Positions 1 through 10,033 are shown, counted from the first letter of the stretch. The stretch: DNA of 64,000 bases from Marchantia polymorpha subsp. ruderalis (GCA_037833965.1 AP031353.1:20710501-20774500); one strand, 5' to 3'. Program-made: numbers and translations. Notes: a model not told the origin generated them from the letters alone.

Positions 1-1923
1 GAGGAATCGTCTTCGGACGAGAACCGTTCCTCATCCGAAGAAGAGGAAACCTCATCGTCGGAGGAGGAGAAGAAGAGGAAGAAGCATGGGTCAGCGAAGA
101 AAAAGGGCACCCGACGAGTGACTACGGACAGAGCGCCGGGAGACATAGCCTCGAAGATGGAGACCCTTGTGAAGGACTTCGCCGATCTCAAGGTGCAAGT
201 GGTAGGCGGGCATGATCGCCGAAAATCACCCGGGAGAGTGCGAGCGAACTTATGGTGTACTACGTGCGGGGCGGTGGGACATGCAAACACCGAGTGCCTT
301 ACCACCCGTCCGTCATATCCAGTCAACGCAGTAGAGTGGGCACAACCGTACTATGGAGAGCACCCTCAGTACTATGGAGAGGCTAGCGAAGAGACAGCCT
401 ACGCCGTCCAGTCGGTTTCTACCCCTCCTGCAGTTTCAGCAATGCAAGTCCCACGGTATATTCCGGTGGATCGGGCCACTACAGTACCCGTGAGGCGGAG
501 GGCACCTCTAGGGACGTTTGACCCACCGCCACCGCGAGCTTGTTATAATTGCGGGGAAGTTGGGCACTTCTCACCGCAGTGTCCCCATCCAAAGAGGCGA
601 AACGATTATGCTCCGACATGTAGTAATTGCAAGAAGACCGGACATACTGCGCCAGAGTGTGATCAGCCACCAGTCCCTCGGCCAGCGGTACGATTTGTGA
701 ACACTCCTGCCAAGGAGGACGTCCAAGTTAACCAGGTCGAAGTAGGTTCAGACGGGGATGGCGAAGACGAAGAATGGCCGGCGGAAGAGGTTATGTGCGC
801 ACGGGTCGAAACTCGTAGTTCCAAGAAATCGAAGGAGCAAGAGCGTGACACTCGCAAGCACGAACGGAGAACCGACGACCGGACGGGAAAAGGAAAGGAG
901 AAGACATCCAGCAAGTCCGACTTGCGACCTGCTCGGAAGTCTTCGGCTACGCGAGAGGCACCAGCAGTGCGCCCCCAGACAGCAGTCGAGGACGAGCCAG
1001 TGCGCCTACTGAAACGGGACTATGCTCCGGATATCCGCAACGAGGTAACCAACCTGTTGAAGGAAGCGATCCGCACGCAAAAGGACCCACCACGGCCAGA
1101 CTTGACATCCTCCCTTGGGGCGAAGTTGGCAGCCACCGTGGAACCTCGCAGAGCGTCGCCGACCCCGGCGACCCAACGCGCCCACTATGACTTGGTCGAA
1201 GATCTCGGGAGTCGAAAAGTGAACATCACGTTCAAGCAGCTCTTGGAGGACAATAAGACGTATCGGAGAATGTTGATGCTTTCGCTACGGCATCCGCGGA
1301 AGCCGCGCGCATCCACATCCTCTCAAGTATATCAAGTGGAGAGCGAAGACCAAGGGCCACCAGAGATCGATGTGGAAATAGCAGGATGTTGTGTACGCAG
1401 GGTGCCAATCGACTCTGGATCAGGAGTCAACATAATGACGGAGGATACAGCGAGAGCCTTGGGGTTCAGTCAATACGAACCCTCGAAGCGTGTGTTGAGA
1501 TTAGCGGATCAGACGCGGAGAATGCCTGCAGGTATGCTGCGCAATGTCAAGACAATCATCGGGGGTGCGGACTTTCGGTTGACGTATATCATCCTTCAAC
1601 CGATGATGAAGCAGGGCTATGACGTTCTGCTCGGGCGACCATGGCTATATGGCGCACAAGTCAGATGTGATTGGCGAAGGCATCGCCTTAAGTTTCCCCA
1701 TCCTTCAGAACCGACCAAAACCATTACGGTACCCTGGAATAGGGTCCGGCACGAAGGAGAGACCCCATCGACAAGTGCAGGTTACACATCGGGCGAGGAC
1801 AGTGAGTCGACCGCGCGATCGGATTCCAGTGGTACCGAATCCGATTATTTCGTGGGATTCGTTGCCTGCTGTTCGGTGGGAGAAGAAGAAGAGCCGGAAG
1901 CTATTCAGCCGGAAGACGAATAG
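1..1923 (+). CDS. gag-pro: gag-protease polyprotein of element A, 5' part missing
   Basis: The frame is open from base 1 and ends at UAG 1921-1923; by alignment to element B about 303 N-terminal codons (the Retrotrans_gag capsid part) lie outside the window. Visible, in order: a Ser/Glu-rich acidic tract followed by a Lys-rich tract, three CCHC zinc knuckles (near bases 256-300, 541-580 and 619-661) that should bind genomic RNA, a charged linker, and a retropepsin domain with the catalytic D-S-G-S-G motif near 1411 and the later L-L-G-R-P-W motif near 1630. Zinc knuckles and protease are intact. The stop is followed directly by CAA TTA and pol continues in the same frame, so pol is probably made by stop readthrough. 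Confidence 0.93.
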   Translation, partial: EESSSDENRSSSEEEETSSSEEEKKRKKHGSAKKKGTRRVTTDRAPGDIASKMETLVKDFADLKVQVVGGHDRRKSPGRVRANLWCTTCGAVGHANTECLTTRPSYPVNAVEWAQPYYGEHPQYYGEASEETAYAVQSVSTPPAVSAMQVPRYIPVDRATTVPVRRRAPLGTFDPPPPRACYNCGEVGHFSPQCPHPKRRNDYAPTCSNCKKTGHTAPECDQPPVPRPAVRFVNTPAKEDVQVNQVEVGSDGDGEDEEWPAEEVMCARVETRSSKKSKEQERDTRKHERRTDDRTGKGKEKTSSKSDLRPARKSSATREAPAVRPQTAVEDEPVRLLKRDYAPDIRNEVTNLLKEAIRTQKDPPRPDLTSSLGAKLAATVEPRRASPTPATQRAHYDLVEDLGSRKVNITFKQLLEDNKTYRRMLMLSLRHPRKPRASTSSQVYQVESEDQGPPEIDVEIAGCCVRRVPIDSGSGVNIMTEDTARALGFSQYEPSKRVLRLADQTRRMPAGMLRNVKTIIGGADFRLTYIILQPMMKQGYDVLLGRPWLYGAQVRCDWRRHRLKFPHPSEPTKTITVPWNRVRHEGETPSTSAGYTSGEDSESTARSDSSGTESDYFVGFVACCSVGEEEEPEAIQPEDE

Positions 1924-1929
1924 CAATTA
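1921..1929 (+). promoter_or_regulatory. Leaky UAG (UAG CAA UUA) between gag-pro and pol, element A
   Basis: UAG followed by CAA UUA fits the UAG-CAR-YYA context known from tobamovirus replicase readthrough. The frame stays open on both sides and pol has no nearby AUG. The same arrangement occurs in B (15981) and in the diverged element C (28553, with CAA CUA). Confidence 0.8.
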
Positions 1930-4764
1930 CTTGTGGGACTGGGAAGGAGTGAGACGAGTCACACCGAGGGCATTGTCGACCCTAGTGACTGTCACGAAGT
2001 ACAACTCAGTCCCGGCAAGCGCTTGAAGGTATCAAGCGCAGTGAGAGGAGACGAGCTAAGGAAAGTACAGGCATTCCTTAGCCATTATGTCGACGTCTTC
2101 GCCTGGAAGATCGAAGACATGAAGGGGATACCTGCACGGTATGGGGAACACCGTATCGATTTACTGGACGACTCAGTACCCATACGACAGCGCCAGTATC
2201 GCCTCAACCCAAAATACTCCTTGCTAGTTAAAGAGGAGATAGATAAGTTCTTGAGCGCTGGTATTATTTACCCTGTGCTCAGCAGTGAGTGGGTGTCGCC
2301 GATTGTTATCGTACCCAAGAAGTTGACGGGTAAGATACGAGTGTGTCAGGATTTCCGGAAGTTGAATGCAGCAACACGCAAGGATCATCACCCGTTACCA
2401 TTCACGGATGCCATTCTAGACCATGTTGCCGGACATGAATGTTATAGCTTCCTGGATGGGTTCTCAGGTTACAATCAGGTGTCTATCCGTGAACAGGACA
2501 AGGATAAAACTACGTTCACAACCGACTGGGGAACTTACGCATACCACAAGATGCCCTTCGGTCTGTGCAACGCGCCTGCCACCTTTCAACGGATGATGAC
2601 CAATATCTTTCAGGAACAACTTAGGAAGTTCCTGGAAATATTCATAGATGACTTCTGTGTCTTTGGGAAGCGGTCTGAACACCTAAGTCACTTGAAGCAG
2701 ACCTTCGATAAATGTAGAGAGAGCAGTTTATCACTGCATCCCGAGAAGTGCTTTTTCTTCATGACTAGTGGGATCTTGTTGGGTCATCGGGTCTCGGCAG
2801 ACGGCATTGCGGTGGACGTCGAGAAGGTCAAGGTTATACTCGAGCTTGAGCCACCCACGAATCTAAGAGAGCTGCGAGCATTCCTGGGTCATGTGGGCTA
2901 CTACCGAAGATTCATACACCTGTATGCAATACTGGCGGCGGACCTGACCAAGTTGTTGAAGAAGGACGAGCCCTATGCTTGGGGTGCGAACCAGCAGTCA
3001 GCATTTGAGGCTCTGAAAGCGAAACTCACGACTGCTCCCGTACTCAGGAGTCCAGACTGGAATCGACCATTCCATGTTTACGTTGACACCTCGGCATTCG
3101 CCATCGGTGTAGTACTGAGTCAAAAGGATGACAACAAAAAGGACTACCCGATCTACTTCGCGAGCCGACAGCTGTCTCTAGCAGAGCGGAAGTACACCAC
3201 GACGGAGAGAGAAGCGTTGGGGATGGTGTACTCCTGTAAAAAGTTCCGTCACTACCTAATCTGCTACGAGTTTGTGTTCCATGTGGACCACTACGCATTG
3301 CAACACCTAGTCAAGAAAGCCGACCTATCCGGTCGGATCGCCAGGTGGGTGTTGTTACTACAAGAGTTCACCTACACAGTCCAGACCAGGAAAGGGGTGC
3401 ACCACGAAAATGCGGATTACTTGTCCCGATTATGGACACAGCCGACAGAGGAGGAATTGGTGGACGATTTTCCAGATGAAGAGTTATTTCAGTTGTCTGC
3501 AGGACATGAGTCCCGCTATGCCGACCTGTATCGATATCTGCTAACCCTCCAGTGTCCCGAAGGCATGGATTTGGAACAGCGAACTGTCTTTATTCATAAG
3601 GCAGGCCCGTACCAACTCCAGCAGGGGGTTTTGTTCAAGAAGATGGCAGATGAGCGCTTATGCAGATGCCTGGAGGAATCAGAGGTACCAAGAATAGTGA
3701 GTGCGATGCATACTGAGGAGGCGGGTGGACACTATGCCACCAGGAACACGGTCACAAAGATCCTAAATGCGGGGTATTGGTGGCCGACCATGTTTAAGGA
3801 TGTTCTCGATTACATCCGCAAGTGCGACAGTTGCCAGAGGACGGGGAGACCGACGCCTACAACACGCTGGCCCCTGACTCCCATCATGCCTCTAGCACCT
3901 TTCGAAAAGTGGGGTATTGACTTTGTGGGGCCGATACAACCAGTGACTAGAAGTACACGAAGGCGCTACATTCTGGTAGCAACGGACTACGCCACCAAAA
4001 TGGTAGAGGCCAGGGCCACCAGAAGGGATGATGCTGCCACAGTGGCAGCATTCTTGTTTGAGTCGATCATCACACGCTACGGATGTCCCTTAGAGCTAGT
4101 CAGCGACCGGGGCACGCATTTTCTGAATCAGATCATCGAAGATCTGACAAGGTATTTCCACATCAAGCACCGGAAGACTACTCCATACAATCCCAAGGCA
4201 AATGGACTGACGGAGAAGTCCAATGGTCTGCTGTGTAAAATACTACTCAAGGTCACGGTGAATCACGCTCACGACTGGGATACGAAGCTAGCAGCCGCTC
4301 TATGGGCGTACCGGACAGCTGAGAAGATCACGACCAAACAGACACCATACTTTCTGGTGTATGGGCAACACCCGATCCTCCCGATCGAATTTGAAGTACC
4401 CATCCAACGAACGTTGGATTTGCAGAGGATGGGCGCAGAGGAGAGTCAGCTCTACAGGTTACAGGAGGTCACGCTGCTGGATGAGAGGAGACGAGACGCC
4501 GAAGATCGCACCAGGAAAATCCAGCTTCGCCGAAAGGAGAGATACGATAAAAAGATCAAACCGGTACTCCTGCAGGCGGGTGATTTGGCATTACTCTACG
4601 ACAGCAGGCATGCCAGATTCCCAGGCAAACTGCACCTAAGGTGGATGGGACCTTACAGGATTGTCGAAGTTTTCCCGAATGGATCCATCCAACTTGCGGA
4701 CCTGGCCGGCGATTTGTTAGGCACCCGAGTGAACGGGTGGCGGTTGAAGAAATACCACATGTGA
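1924..4764 (+). CDS. pol: pol polyprotein (RT, RNase H, integrase) of element A
   Basis: Open from the codon after UAG 1921-1923 to UGA 4762-4764, about 946 codons in the gag-pro frame. Counting from GTG 1933: RT has FLDGFSGYNQ near residue 172 and the F-I-D-D catalytic box near 236-239. RNase H has VDTSAFAIG near 383 and the D-Y-L-S-R-L end motif near 500. Integrase has an HHCC zinc finger (H-x-H near 592-600, C-x-x-C near 630), and core residues D663, D724 and E760 with the expected D-35-E spacing. The C-terminal part ends VNGWRLKKYHM with no chromodomain. All catalytic residues seem intact. Only 37 bases separate the stop from the LTR, so there is no envelope-like gene between pol and LTR. 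Confidence 0.96.
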   Translation, partial: QLLVGLGRSETSHTEGIVDPSDCHEVQLSPGKRLKVSSAVRGDELRKVQAFLSHYVDVFAWKIEDMKGIPARYGEHRIDLLDDSVPIRQRQYRLNPKYSLLVKEEIDKFLSAGIIYPVLSSEWVSPIVIVPKKLTGKIRVCQDFRKLNAATRKDHHPLPFTDAILDHVAGHECYSFLDGFSGYNQVSIREQDKDKTTFTTDWGTYAYHKMPFGLCNAPATFQRMMTNIFQEQLRKFLEIFIDDFCVFGKRSEHLSHLKQTFDKCRESSLSLHPEKCFFFMTSGILLGHRVSADGIAVDVEKVKVILELEPPTNLRELRAFLGHVGYYRRFIHLYAILAADLTKLLKKDEPYAWGANQQSAFEALKAKLTTAPVLRSPDWNRPFHVYVDTSAFAIGVVLSQKDDNKKDYPIYFASRQLSLAERKYTTTEREALGMVYSCKKFRHYLICYEFVFHVDHYALQHLVKKADLSGRIARWVLLLQEFTYTVQTRKGVHHENADYLSRLWTQPTEEELVDDFPDEELFQLSAGHESRYADLYRYLLTLQCPEGMDLEQRTVFIHKAGPYQLQQGVLFKKMADERLCRCLEESEVPRIVSAMHTEEAGGHYATRNTVTKILNAGYWWPTMFKDVLDYIRKCDSCQRTGRPTPTTRWPLTPIMPLAPFEKWGIDFVGPIQPVTRSTRRRYILVATDYATKMVEARATRRDDAATVAAFLFESIITRYGCPLELVSDRGTHFLNQIIEDLTRYFHIKHRKTTPYNPKANGLTEKSNGLLCKILLKVTVNHAHDWDTKLAAALWAYRTAEKITTKQTPYFLVYGQHPILPIEFEVPIQRTLDLQRMGAEESQLYRLQEVTLLDERRRDAEDRTRKIQLRRKERYDKKIKPVLLQAGDLALLYDSRHARFPGKLHLRWMGPYRIVEVFPNGSIQLADLAGDLLGTRVNGWRLKKYHM

Positions 4765-4788
4765 GTGTTCGCGTGGGCGCTCACAATT

Positions 4789-4801
4789 GAGGAGGGGGGC
4801 A
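4789..4801 (+). other. Polypurine tract of element A
   Basis: GAGGAGGGGGGCA lies directly before the LTR start TGTGGTACC at 4802. It is the expected plus-strand primer. B has the same tract at 18849-18861 and C a C-run on the plus strand at 25672-25685. Confidence 0.85.
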
Positions 4802-6300
4802 TGTGGTACCCCACTTTTGGCAATTTTGAGGAAATTAAAACATTTTTGGAAAACTGTACCCTGGCAGCATTGTAAATAGCCTTCGGTACATCAAAACAGA
4901 GTGAATCCGGAAGATCGCGGGGATTCTCGAGGGATCTTGTAGAATCTGGGATTTGGGGTGCCGCAGTAAGGACAGGCACCACCCTCCCTGCGAGCTCTGC
5001 AGTTAGGATCTCTACGGCGCAAGGCGCAAAACCCGCCTTCGGAGGTTGCGTCCGCGGCTGTAGGGAAACCCTCCCTAATTAGGTCAACCCTCGGGCGCCT
5101 TGACCAAGTTAGGATCCCGTTGGAAAGAGCTCGACGCACTGATTCCAACGAGCCCAAGAACGCTTGGAACGGACAAGGACTTAGGGAGTTATCGCTACTG
5201 GAAGAAACGGAGGCGGTCGCCTACGGCGGAAGGAGTTCGCCACCGGCGCGAATTCCGCCTACGCGGAAGGGGGAATCAAGTTTTGTCCTATGCGCGGACA
5301 AAGGCGTTCGCCTGTGCACAGGCGAAGTAGGGTTAGGGAAGGCGCGAAGTCCGCCTACGCACAGGCGTTCGCCTGTGCACAGGCGCTTCGGCGTCGGCGG
5401 AAAATCCGCCTTGGGCCCTAGAAATGCGCCTTGTGAGGTAGAAAGTGTACGGCGTCTTCCGCGCCAGCGCAGCGCCGCGTACGTCGGAAGAGCCGCCAGA
5501 GTAATCCCATCGGTACAGACCATGCGGACGGGAAGGGTGGATGCGCTCTTGGACGGACGGAGTTGCGGCGGCGGAAGCGCCGACGGAGAGACAAGGAACG
5601 GACAGACTGGACGGAGACGGCTGACCACGGTCAACGCCTTCCGCGCCAGCGCAGCGCCGCGGACGGAATTCGCCTGCGCACAGGCGAACGCCTGTGCACA
5701 GGAGGATGTTCAAGTTCCGCGCCGGCGGAGAATCCGCCGAGGCTCCTGCCTGCGCACAGGCAGGAGTGGAATTTTTGTCCGACATGCGGACACACGCGTC
5801 AAGGCAGAAGGAGATTGGCCGAGGGACGGTACGAACAAGTGTACCGCGCAAGGCGGAAAACTCGCCTTCGGCGCTACGCCCCCATGTCCGCAGGGTGACA
5901 CGCTCGCGGAGTTCAAATCCGCCAATTCGAGCGTGAGAGTTTAATCGACGACGGCGGAGCGTGAAGCCGCGCGTGAGAGCGAAGACCGTTCCAGCGTACA
6001 GCCGGCGCGGCCATCAAGTGAGACGTTCTTCACGACCAAGAGCCGACCATGACCTTCGACCGGGCGGCGGAGAACGTCCCATTCTTGAATTCGCGATTCC
6101 AATCTCTTGTGCGCGCTGCGCGCATCCATCTGCTGGCTGCGGAACATTCTCGACGTCGTCGCACAGGAGATTTCTTGTTGATTGAGGGAGAAGTGAGTGC
6201 GCGTGATTTGGAATTGAGAGCGATTAGAGTTTGCCGAGAGAGAAAGAAACGCGGGCAGTGCGGAAGTAGAATGAGCGGGCGAGCGAACCCCAGGAACGCA

Positions 6301-8918
6301 ATGACGAGACCGAGCAGATTGCGGATGGTGCCACTTCGCCTACCGCAGAACGGGCTGCGCGCTTTCGAGGAGCGCTTAATAGCAAGAAAGCTCGATTTCT
6401 TGCTATGGGGATGGAATTACATCTGTGCGAATATGGTGCGCGAGTGGCTAGAGCCACAGGGACCACCCTCGCGCGGATTGCGTCCGCATGTTGATCGGTG
6501 GACAGTCCAAGATTGGGCGCAGGCGTTGGGAAGATGTGCTGGCATGCCAGGGCATCTCCTTTTCGACAGTGAGAGCATCAAGGTGACCAAGCAAGAAGAG
6601 GCGCAATTTGTGGAGCTGTTCAAGACCGGGAGGTCTACCAAGAATGGGTACAGGACCCGTGATTACAAGGATCGATTTCGCCGGACTTTGTCCGCAGCGC
6701 TGATGCAATTACTGCAGCCGCACCGCGCCTGCTACATCACATTGTGGCAGGTCTCTTTTGTAGAGTGCGTCATCGAGGGAACTCCAATTCACTGGGCGAG
6801 CATCCTGCACAAGGTGATGCGACAGCACGCGTTTGAGGAGAAGGGGGGAACTCTAAACCATCTTTCTCCTTTCCTCATCAATTTTTATCGACAGCGGAAT
6901 TGTTTGACAGCGGCGGAGCTTGTACATTTTCCGCCATTGTCCATCGACCATCCCGGGAAGTATGTGCGGGAGAACGAGGTCGATACTGATGCAGAGGAGT
7001 CACCGACTTCTACCCCATCAAGACGGAGGGACGAAGGGAGACACACCCCTGCAGCGCGAGTGCCGCGGAAGCGGCGATGGAGGGAAGAGTCTGAAGAGGA
7101 GCAGCATCAAGAACCCTCTGCTCCCATTCGACCGCGGCCGCTGTGCGAGCCATACAGCCGGCCGAAGCAGAAGGCACGCAGACTGGTGTTGCCAGCTGAC
7201 AGTGCAGACACGGCGACGATTGCGACGGAGATAGGAAGTGCGTTGCCAGAAAGGCGAGAGGAAGCGCGGACGACCGCAGGAGCAACGGGCCACGCTGCAA
7301 CCTCGTCGGGAGAGAGGCCGCCTACGGGCCAAGGGCCTCCGGAGTTACCACGTGCGATGCGGACAGATGTTCCGTTCGCGCACAGGCGAACCTCCGCGGA
7401 CGGACGAGCCTCCGCGGACCGGCGAACACAAGTGGACGTGGATCTACGCTTACGCGTGGGAAGGAGCAGTCCACCTGTGCACAGGCGCTCACCTGTGCAC
7501 AGGTCGCCTGTGCACAGGACACCTCCACACGTGCCATGTCGCCATCGGCGATAGATGTCCGCGGCGCTACGCCTGCGGCGGACAAGGCGCCGGCAAATGC
7601 GCCTGCGCACGGGCCGGGCACAGCCCCCACGGACCGATCAAGGGAGCAGCAACAGACGGAGGAGCGGAGTGACTGTCCGCGGGATGAAATCTCGATGCGC
7701 GATGCGCAATCCAACCCCGCGCAGCCACCCTCCGCTCGACCGCCTTCGGCGACGGACGACGGCGGCAGAGAGAACGCGGTAGGCGATCAACAAGCGAGCG
7801 ACGGGGATGCCGCTCAGGTACATTCGCCTTCCGCCTTAGACATTTTGGCGACGAGCAGCGAGGCTGCAGCCGTGCCTTCGCAGGCAGCACACGTCGACGA
7901 CGTGCAGCCCCACTCGGGGCAGTCGCCGACGCAATCAATGGCGACTGAAATTCTCCACTCGGATGATGACGACGGAGGCTCCACGGAAGAAATGTCAGGA
8001 GCAGAAGACACCGAGGAGGAGGAGGAGGAAATTGTTGGAGCGCCGGCGGCGGCGCTCTCTGAGCAGGTGATTCCGTTGCTGCGGTACTTGGATCGCAAGG
8101 TCGATAAATACGCCGACCCACTCCAGCCGGGATCTTACATTGAGTTAGTGCGCAGGCGGACTCGCACTAAAGTCCACACCAGCAAGCTATTAGCTAGAGT
8201 GGACCAGGAGTTGAGGGACTTGAAGGAGAAGCATGCGTGCTTGTGGGGTCAGTACAAGCTTAATCAGAAGTTCTACAAGCACACCGAGAAGATGAAGGAT
8301 GAGAAACTGGGCGAGCTCACCAAGGAGCAGGTGAAGGTCAAGGAAGCACTCAACTCTGAGCAGGCCCAGAATCGGATTTTGTCAGAGGAGCTCGTGCGAC
8401 AGACGCGGTTGTTGGAACAATGTCAGCTCGCACGGCAGGCGGATGAAGAATTAATCCGCAGGTTGCAGTCAGAGTGTGGCGAATTGAGAGCGCAACGTGC
8501 TGAAGCCGAATCGCAATTAGTGATAATTGAAGAGGATCGCAGGAAGGAGGCGGATCGCACGAAGGTGGAGACGGCGAGGCGAGTCGCCCACTGTCTCAAG
8601 GGCTACGCCCACTGGGAAGTGAAGGCGCAGGAGAAACTCACACTGCGTGAGTTTGAATTGCGCGCAGCCGGGTTGTTGTCAGGCGACATTAGGAGTCGGC
8701 GGAAGGTAGCAAAGAAGCTCGAAGCCTTTCTGTCGAAGGCACAGGATACCATGTCCGCCCTCGAAGGGGAGGTGTCCGCGGCGTTGCAGCGGTTGGGACT
8801 GCGCAGTCGAGCGGAAGACTGGCAGGGTAGGGAGTTAGTGCGCGGCAGTCGTCCGCGCAGGAGACGTAGTACAGGTTCCGCGGAGTGTAGTGTAGCGTGG
8901 TTCCGTGCAGGCGTGTAG
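6301..8918 (+). pseudogene. U3-encoded ORF in LTR of A, frameshifted
   Basis: A long coding region lies inside U3, sense to the element. I chose ATG 6301 because the homologue in element C also starts at this point (N-A-M-S/T); the family 1 frame is open upstream to 6049. Part 1 (6301-7554) holds a conserved region of about 220 residues with FLLWGWN, MVREWLEP, RCAG and GGTLNHLSPFLI, then a basic Pro/Arg/Ser linker. Part 2 (7536-8918) is in another frame: an acidic stretch, LLRYLDRK, a long coiled coil, and a basic end (RRRRSTGSAEC). The break is a deletion near 7535 relative to the LTR at 35546-40935. No known domain is recognised with confidence; a link to the extra ORFs of Athila-type elements is possible but unproven. 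Confidence 0.8.
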
Positions 8919-8954
8919 CGTAGTGCAGTGTAGTGTTAGGTAGGACTTAGAAGG

Positions 8955-8983
8955 TATAAAATAGTTCCAGGCGTTTTGCCTGG
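8955..8983 (+). promoter_or_regulatory. LTR core promoter of A: TATA box plus hairpin
   Basis: TATAAAA at 8955, then CCAGGC-GTTTT-GCCTGG at 8967-8983, a 6-bp stem beginning 12 bases after the first T of the TATA box. The start site would be near 8985. The U3 ORF stops at 8918, 36 bp upstream of the TATA box. Element C has the same spacing with a compensated stem pair (32360-32376). Confidence 0.7.
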
Positions 8984-9929
8984 GGTTCTTTCCCATCAGA
9001 AGTGCAGATCAGGAACCCATTTCCTTTGCGTGTTTGTGTCCTTGAGTTCTGTCACCACGCACGAGGAGTTACAACTTAGCGTTCCGCATTTTGTAGCTGA
9101 AGGCCTTCGGCCGAATGTTCAGAGCTAGTACATTGGTTAGAGACTTGAGTAGTTCGGATCTGCACCTGCGGGTGACTGCCGATGCTCAGAGCCAGTGACT
9201 AGTTAGATACTTGAACAGTTTCGCCCCTACACCTTCGAGTGTTTCTTTCTGATTGTACTCCTTTGGGATTTTTCCCCTGAATGCCAAAGTGAAGTTTTGC
9301 TACTTCGTGTAAGCCTTGGTTGTAAATTCAGGTTACGCTGCAGCAGGTGCCTTGAGGGTAACCCCTGTAGTATTTCTGGGAATGACAAGTGCCTGAGAAT
9401 TCAAACTCTTCAATAGACTGTTGTTGTGTTACTGGAATGTTTCACAGTGAGTCCTTCAGTGCGGACCTGTGTTCTCTGCGCGTTTTGTGAGTTGAGAGTG
9501 TTGTTCACCGCGTCTGAGTGACTTCGATCCGAAGTAGGCAGTCCAAACCGGGTTTCCTACACTAGCAGCAAGCTAGTGGAAGTGTTGTAAAAGCCGGATT
9601 TGGAAGTCACTGCCCGCAGCTTTGCCGAGTGTGCTCGTGAGAGACTTTCCCCCTGAAATCTTGAAGTAGAGGTCCTAACGGATCTCTGGGTTGTGTTTCT
9701 GCAGTTTCAGGTGTGTGTGTGTGTGTGTGTGTTACGCTGCACTGTGCGACCTCCGAGTGCGCTCCGAGTGGACACTTGCAGTATTTCTGGGAGTGACAGT
9801 CGCCTGAGAATTCAAACTCATCAATAGTCTGTTAAACGTGACACTTTGTACCCTGTGTGTTCCTCTGTCCCTGTGGGTTCGACCTTTCTACCACTATATT
9901 GCAGTTTTAGCCTTTAGTGGGTTATTACA

Positions 9930-10033
9930 AAACCAAACTACTCTACTGCACTCAGCAGATCCGGTGCTGCGCCTCCTGCGCGCCGGACTGCTCCGCTTAC
10001 TATCTCTACCTTGCCAGTCTTCCGACCGGCTGC
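9930..10033 (-). repeat. Fragment of C's 3' LTR between elements A and B
   Basis: These 104 bases match 32450-32552 of C's 5' LTR and continue, after B is removed, into 21885-25671. Read on the minus strand they hold the last codons of C's U3 ORF. The fragment ends GCTGC (10029-10033), the left copy of B's target duplication; the right copy is 21885-21889. AAACC at its start (9930-9934) is the expected right copy of A's target duplication. Confidence 0.93.

Larger units (their letters stand above)
1..9929 (+). mobile_element. Element A: Ty3/gypsy LTR retrotransposon, left end outside the window
   Basis: Partial element of the same family as element B (10034-21884). The window opens inside gag; pol, the polypurine tract and a complete 3' LTR follow. 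Order gag-protease-RT-RNase H-integrase without a chromodomain places it in the non-chromovirus plant gypsy lineages (Tat/Athila-like); the exact clade is not determined. The LTR ends TTATTACA at 9929. The next bases, AAACC, match an uninterrupted copy of the same target at 32450-32454, so A is inserted in the 3' LTR of minus-strand element C. Its 5' LTR and left target duplication lie outside the window. gag-pro and pol are open throughout the visible part; its LTR-encoded ORF is frameshifted. Confidence 0.95.
4802..9929 (+). repeat. 3' LTR of element A (5128 bp, full-length type)
   Basis: Starts TGTGGTACC after the polypurine tract and ends GTTATTACA. Layout: 4802-6300 is GC-rich with many short palindromes (CCTGTGCACAGG at 5311, 5372 and 5691); 6301-8918 is the U3 ORF; TATA box at 8955; hairpin 8967-8983; then about 950 bp of R-U5 with a GT microsatellite near 9712. 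Compared with the LTR at 35546-40935 it lacks about 265 bp near 7535, inside the ORF. Compared with B's LTRs it has about 2.1 kb more, which is most of the ORF. Confidence 0.93.

Noticed and set aside
4657..4764. Chromodomain at the integrase end
   Set aside because: The C-terminal sequence ends shortly after the RWMGPY motif; no chromodomain-like aromatic residues follow.
4765..4801. Envelope-like gene between pol and 3' LTR
   Set aside because: Only 37 bases lie there; the extra ORF is inside the LTR and shows no signal peptide or membrane segments that I could recognise.
5120..5944. Open frames of 170-275 codons on both strands in the first part of the family 1 LTRs (also near 10363-11065, 19191-19893, 32882-33584 and 35862-36665)
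   Set aside because: They lie in GC-rich palindrome arrays, overlap on both strands, have no family motifs, start at different places and are not matched in C's LTR. Stop-poor composition explains them.
7390..7520. Regular CCTGTGCACAGG repeats as a CRISPR-like array
   Set aside because: Irregular spacing, palindromic units inside a coding linker of a plant retrotransposon, and no cas genes.
9930..10033. A and B as one tandem element sharing an LTR
   Set aside because: The 104 bp between them is C's LTR, each element has its own complete LTR, and B has its own target duplication.
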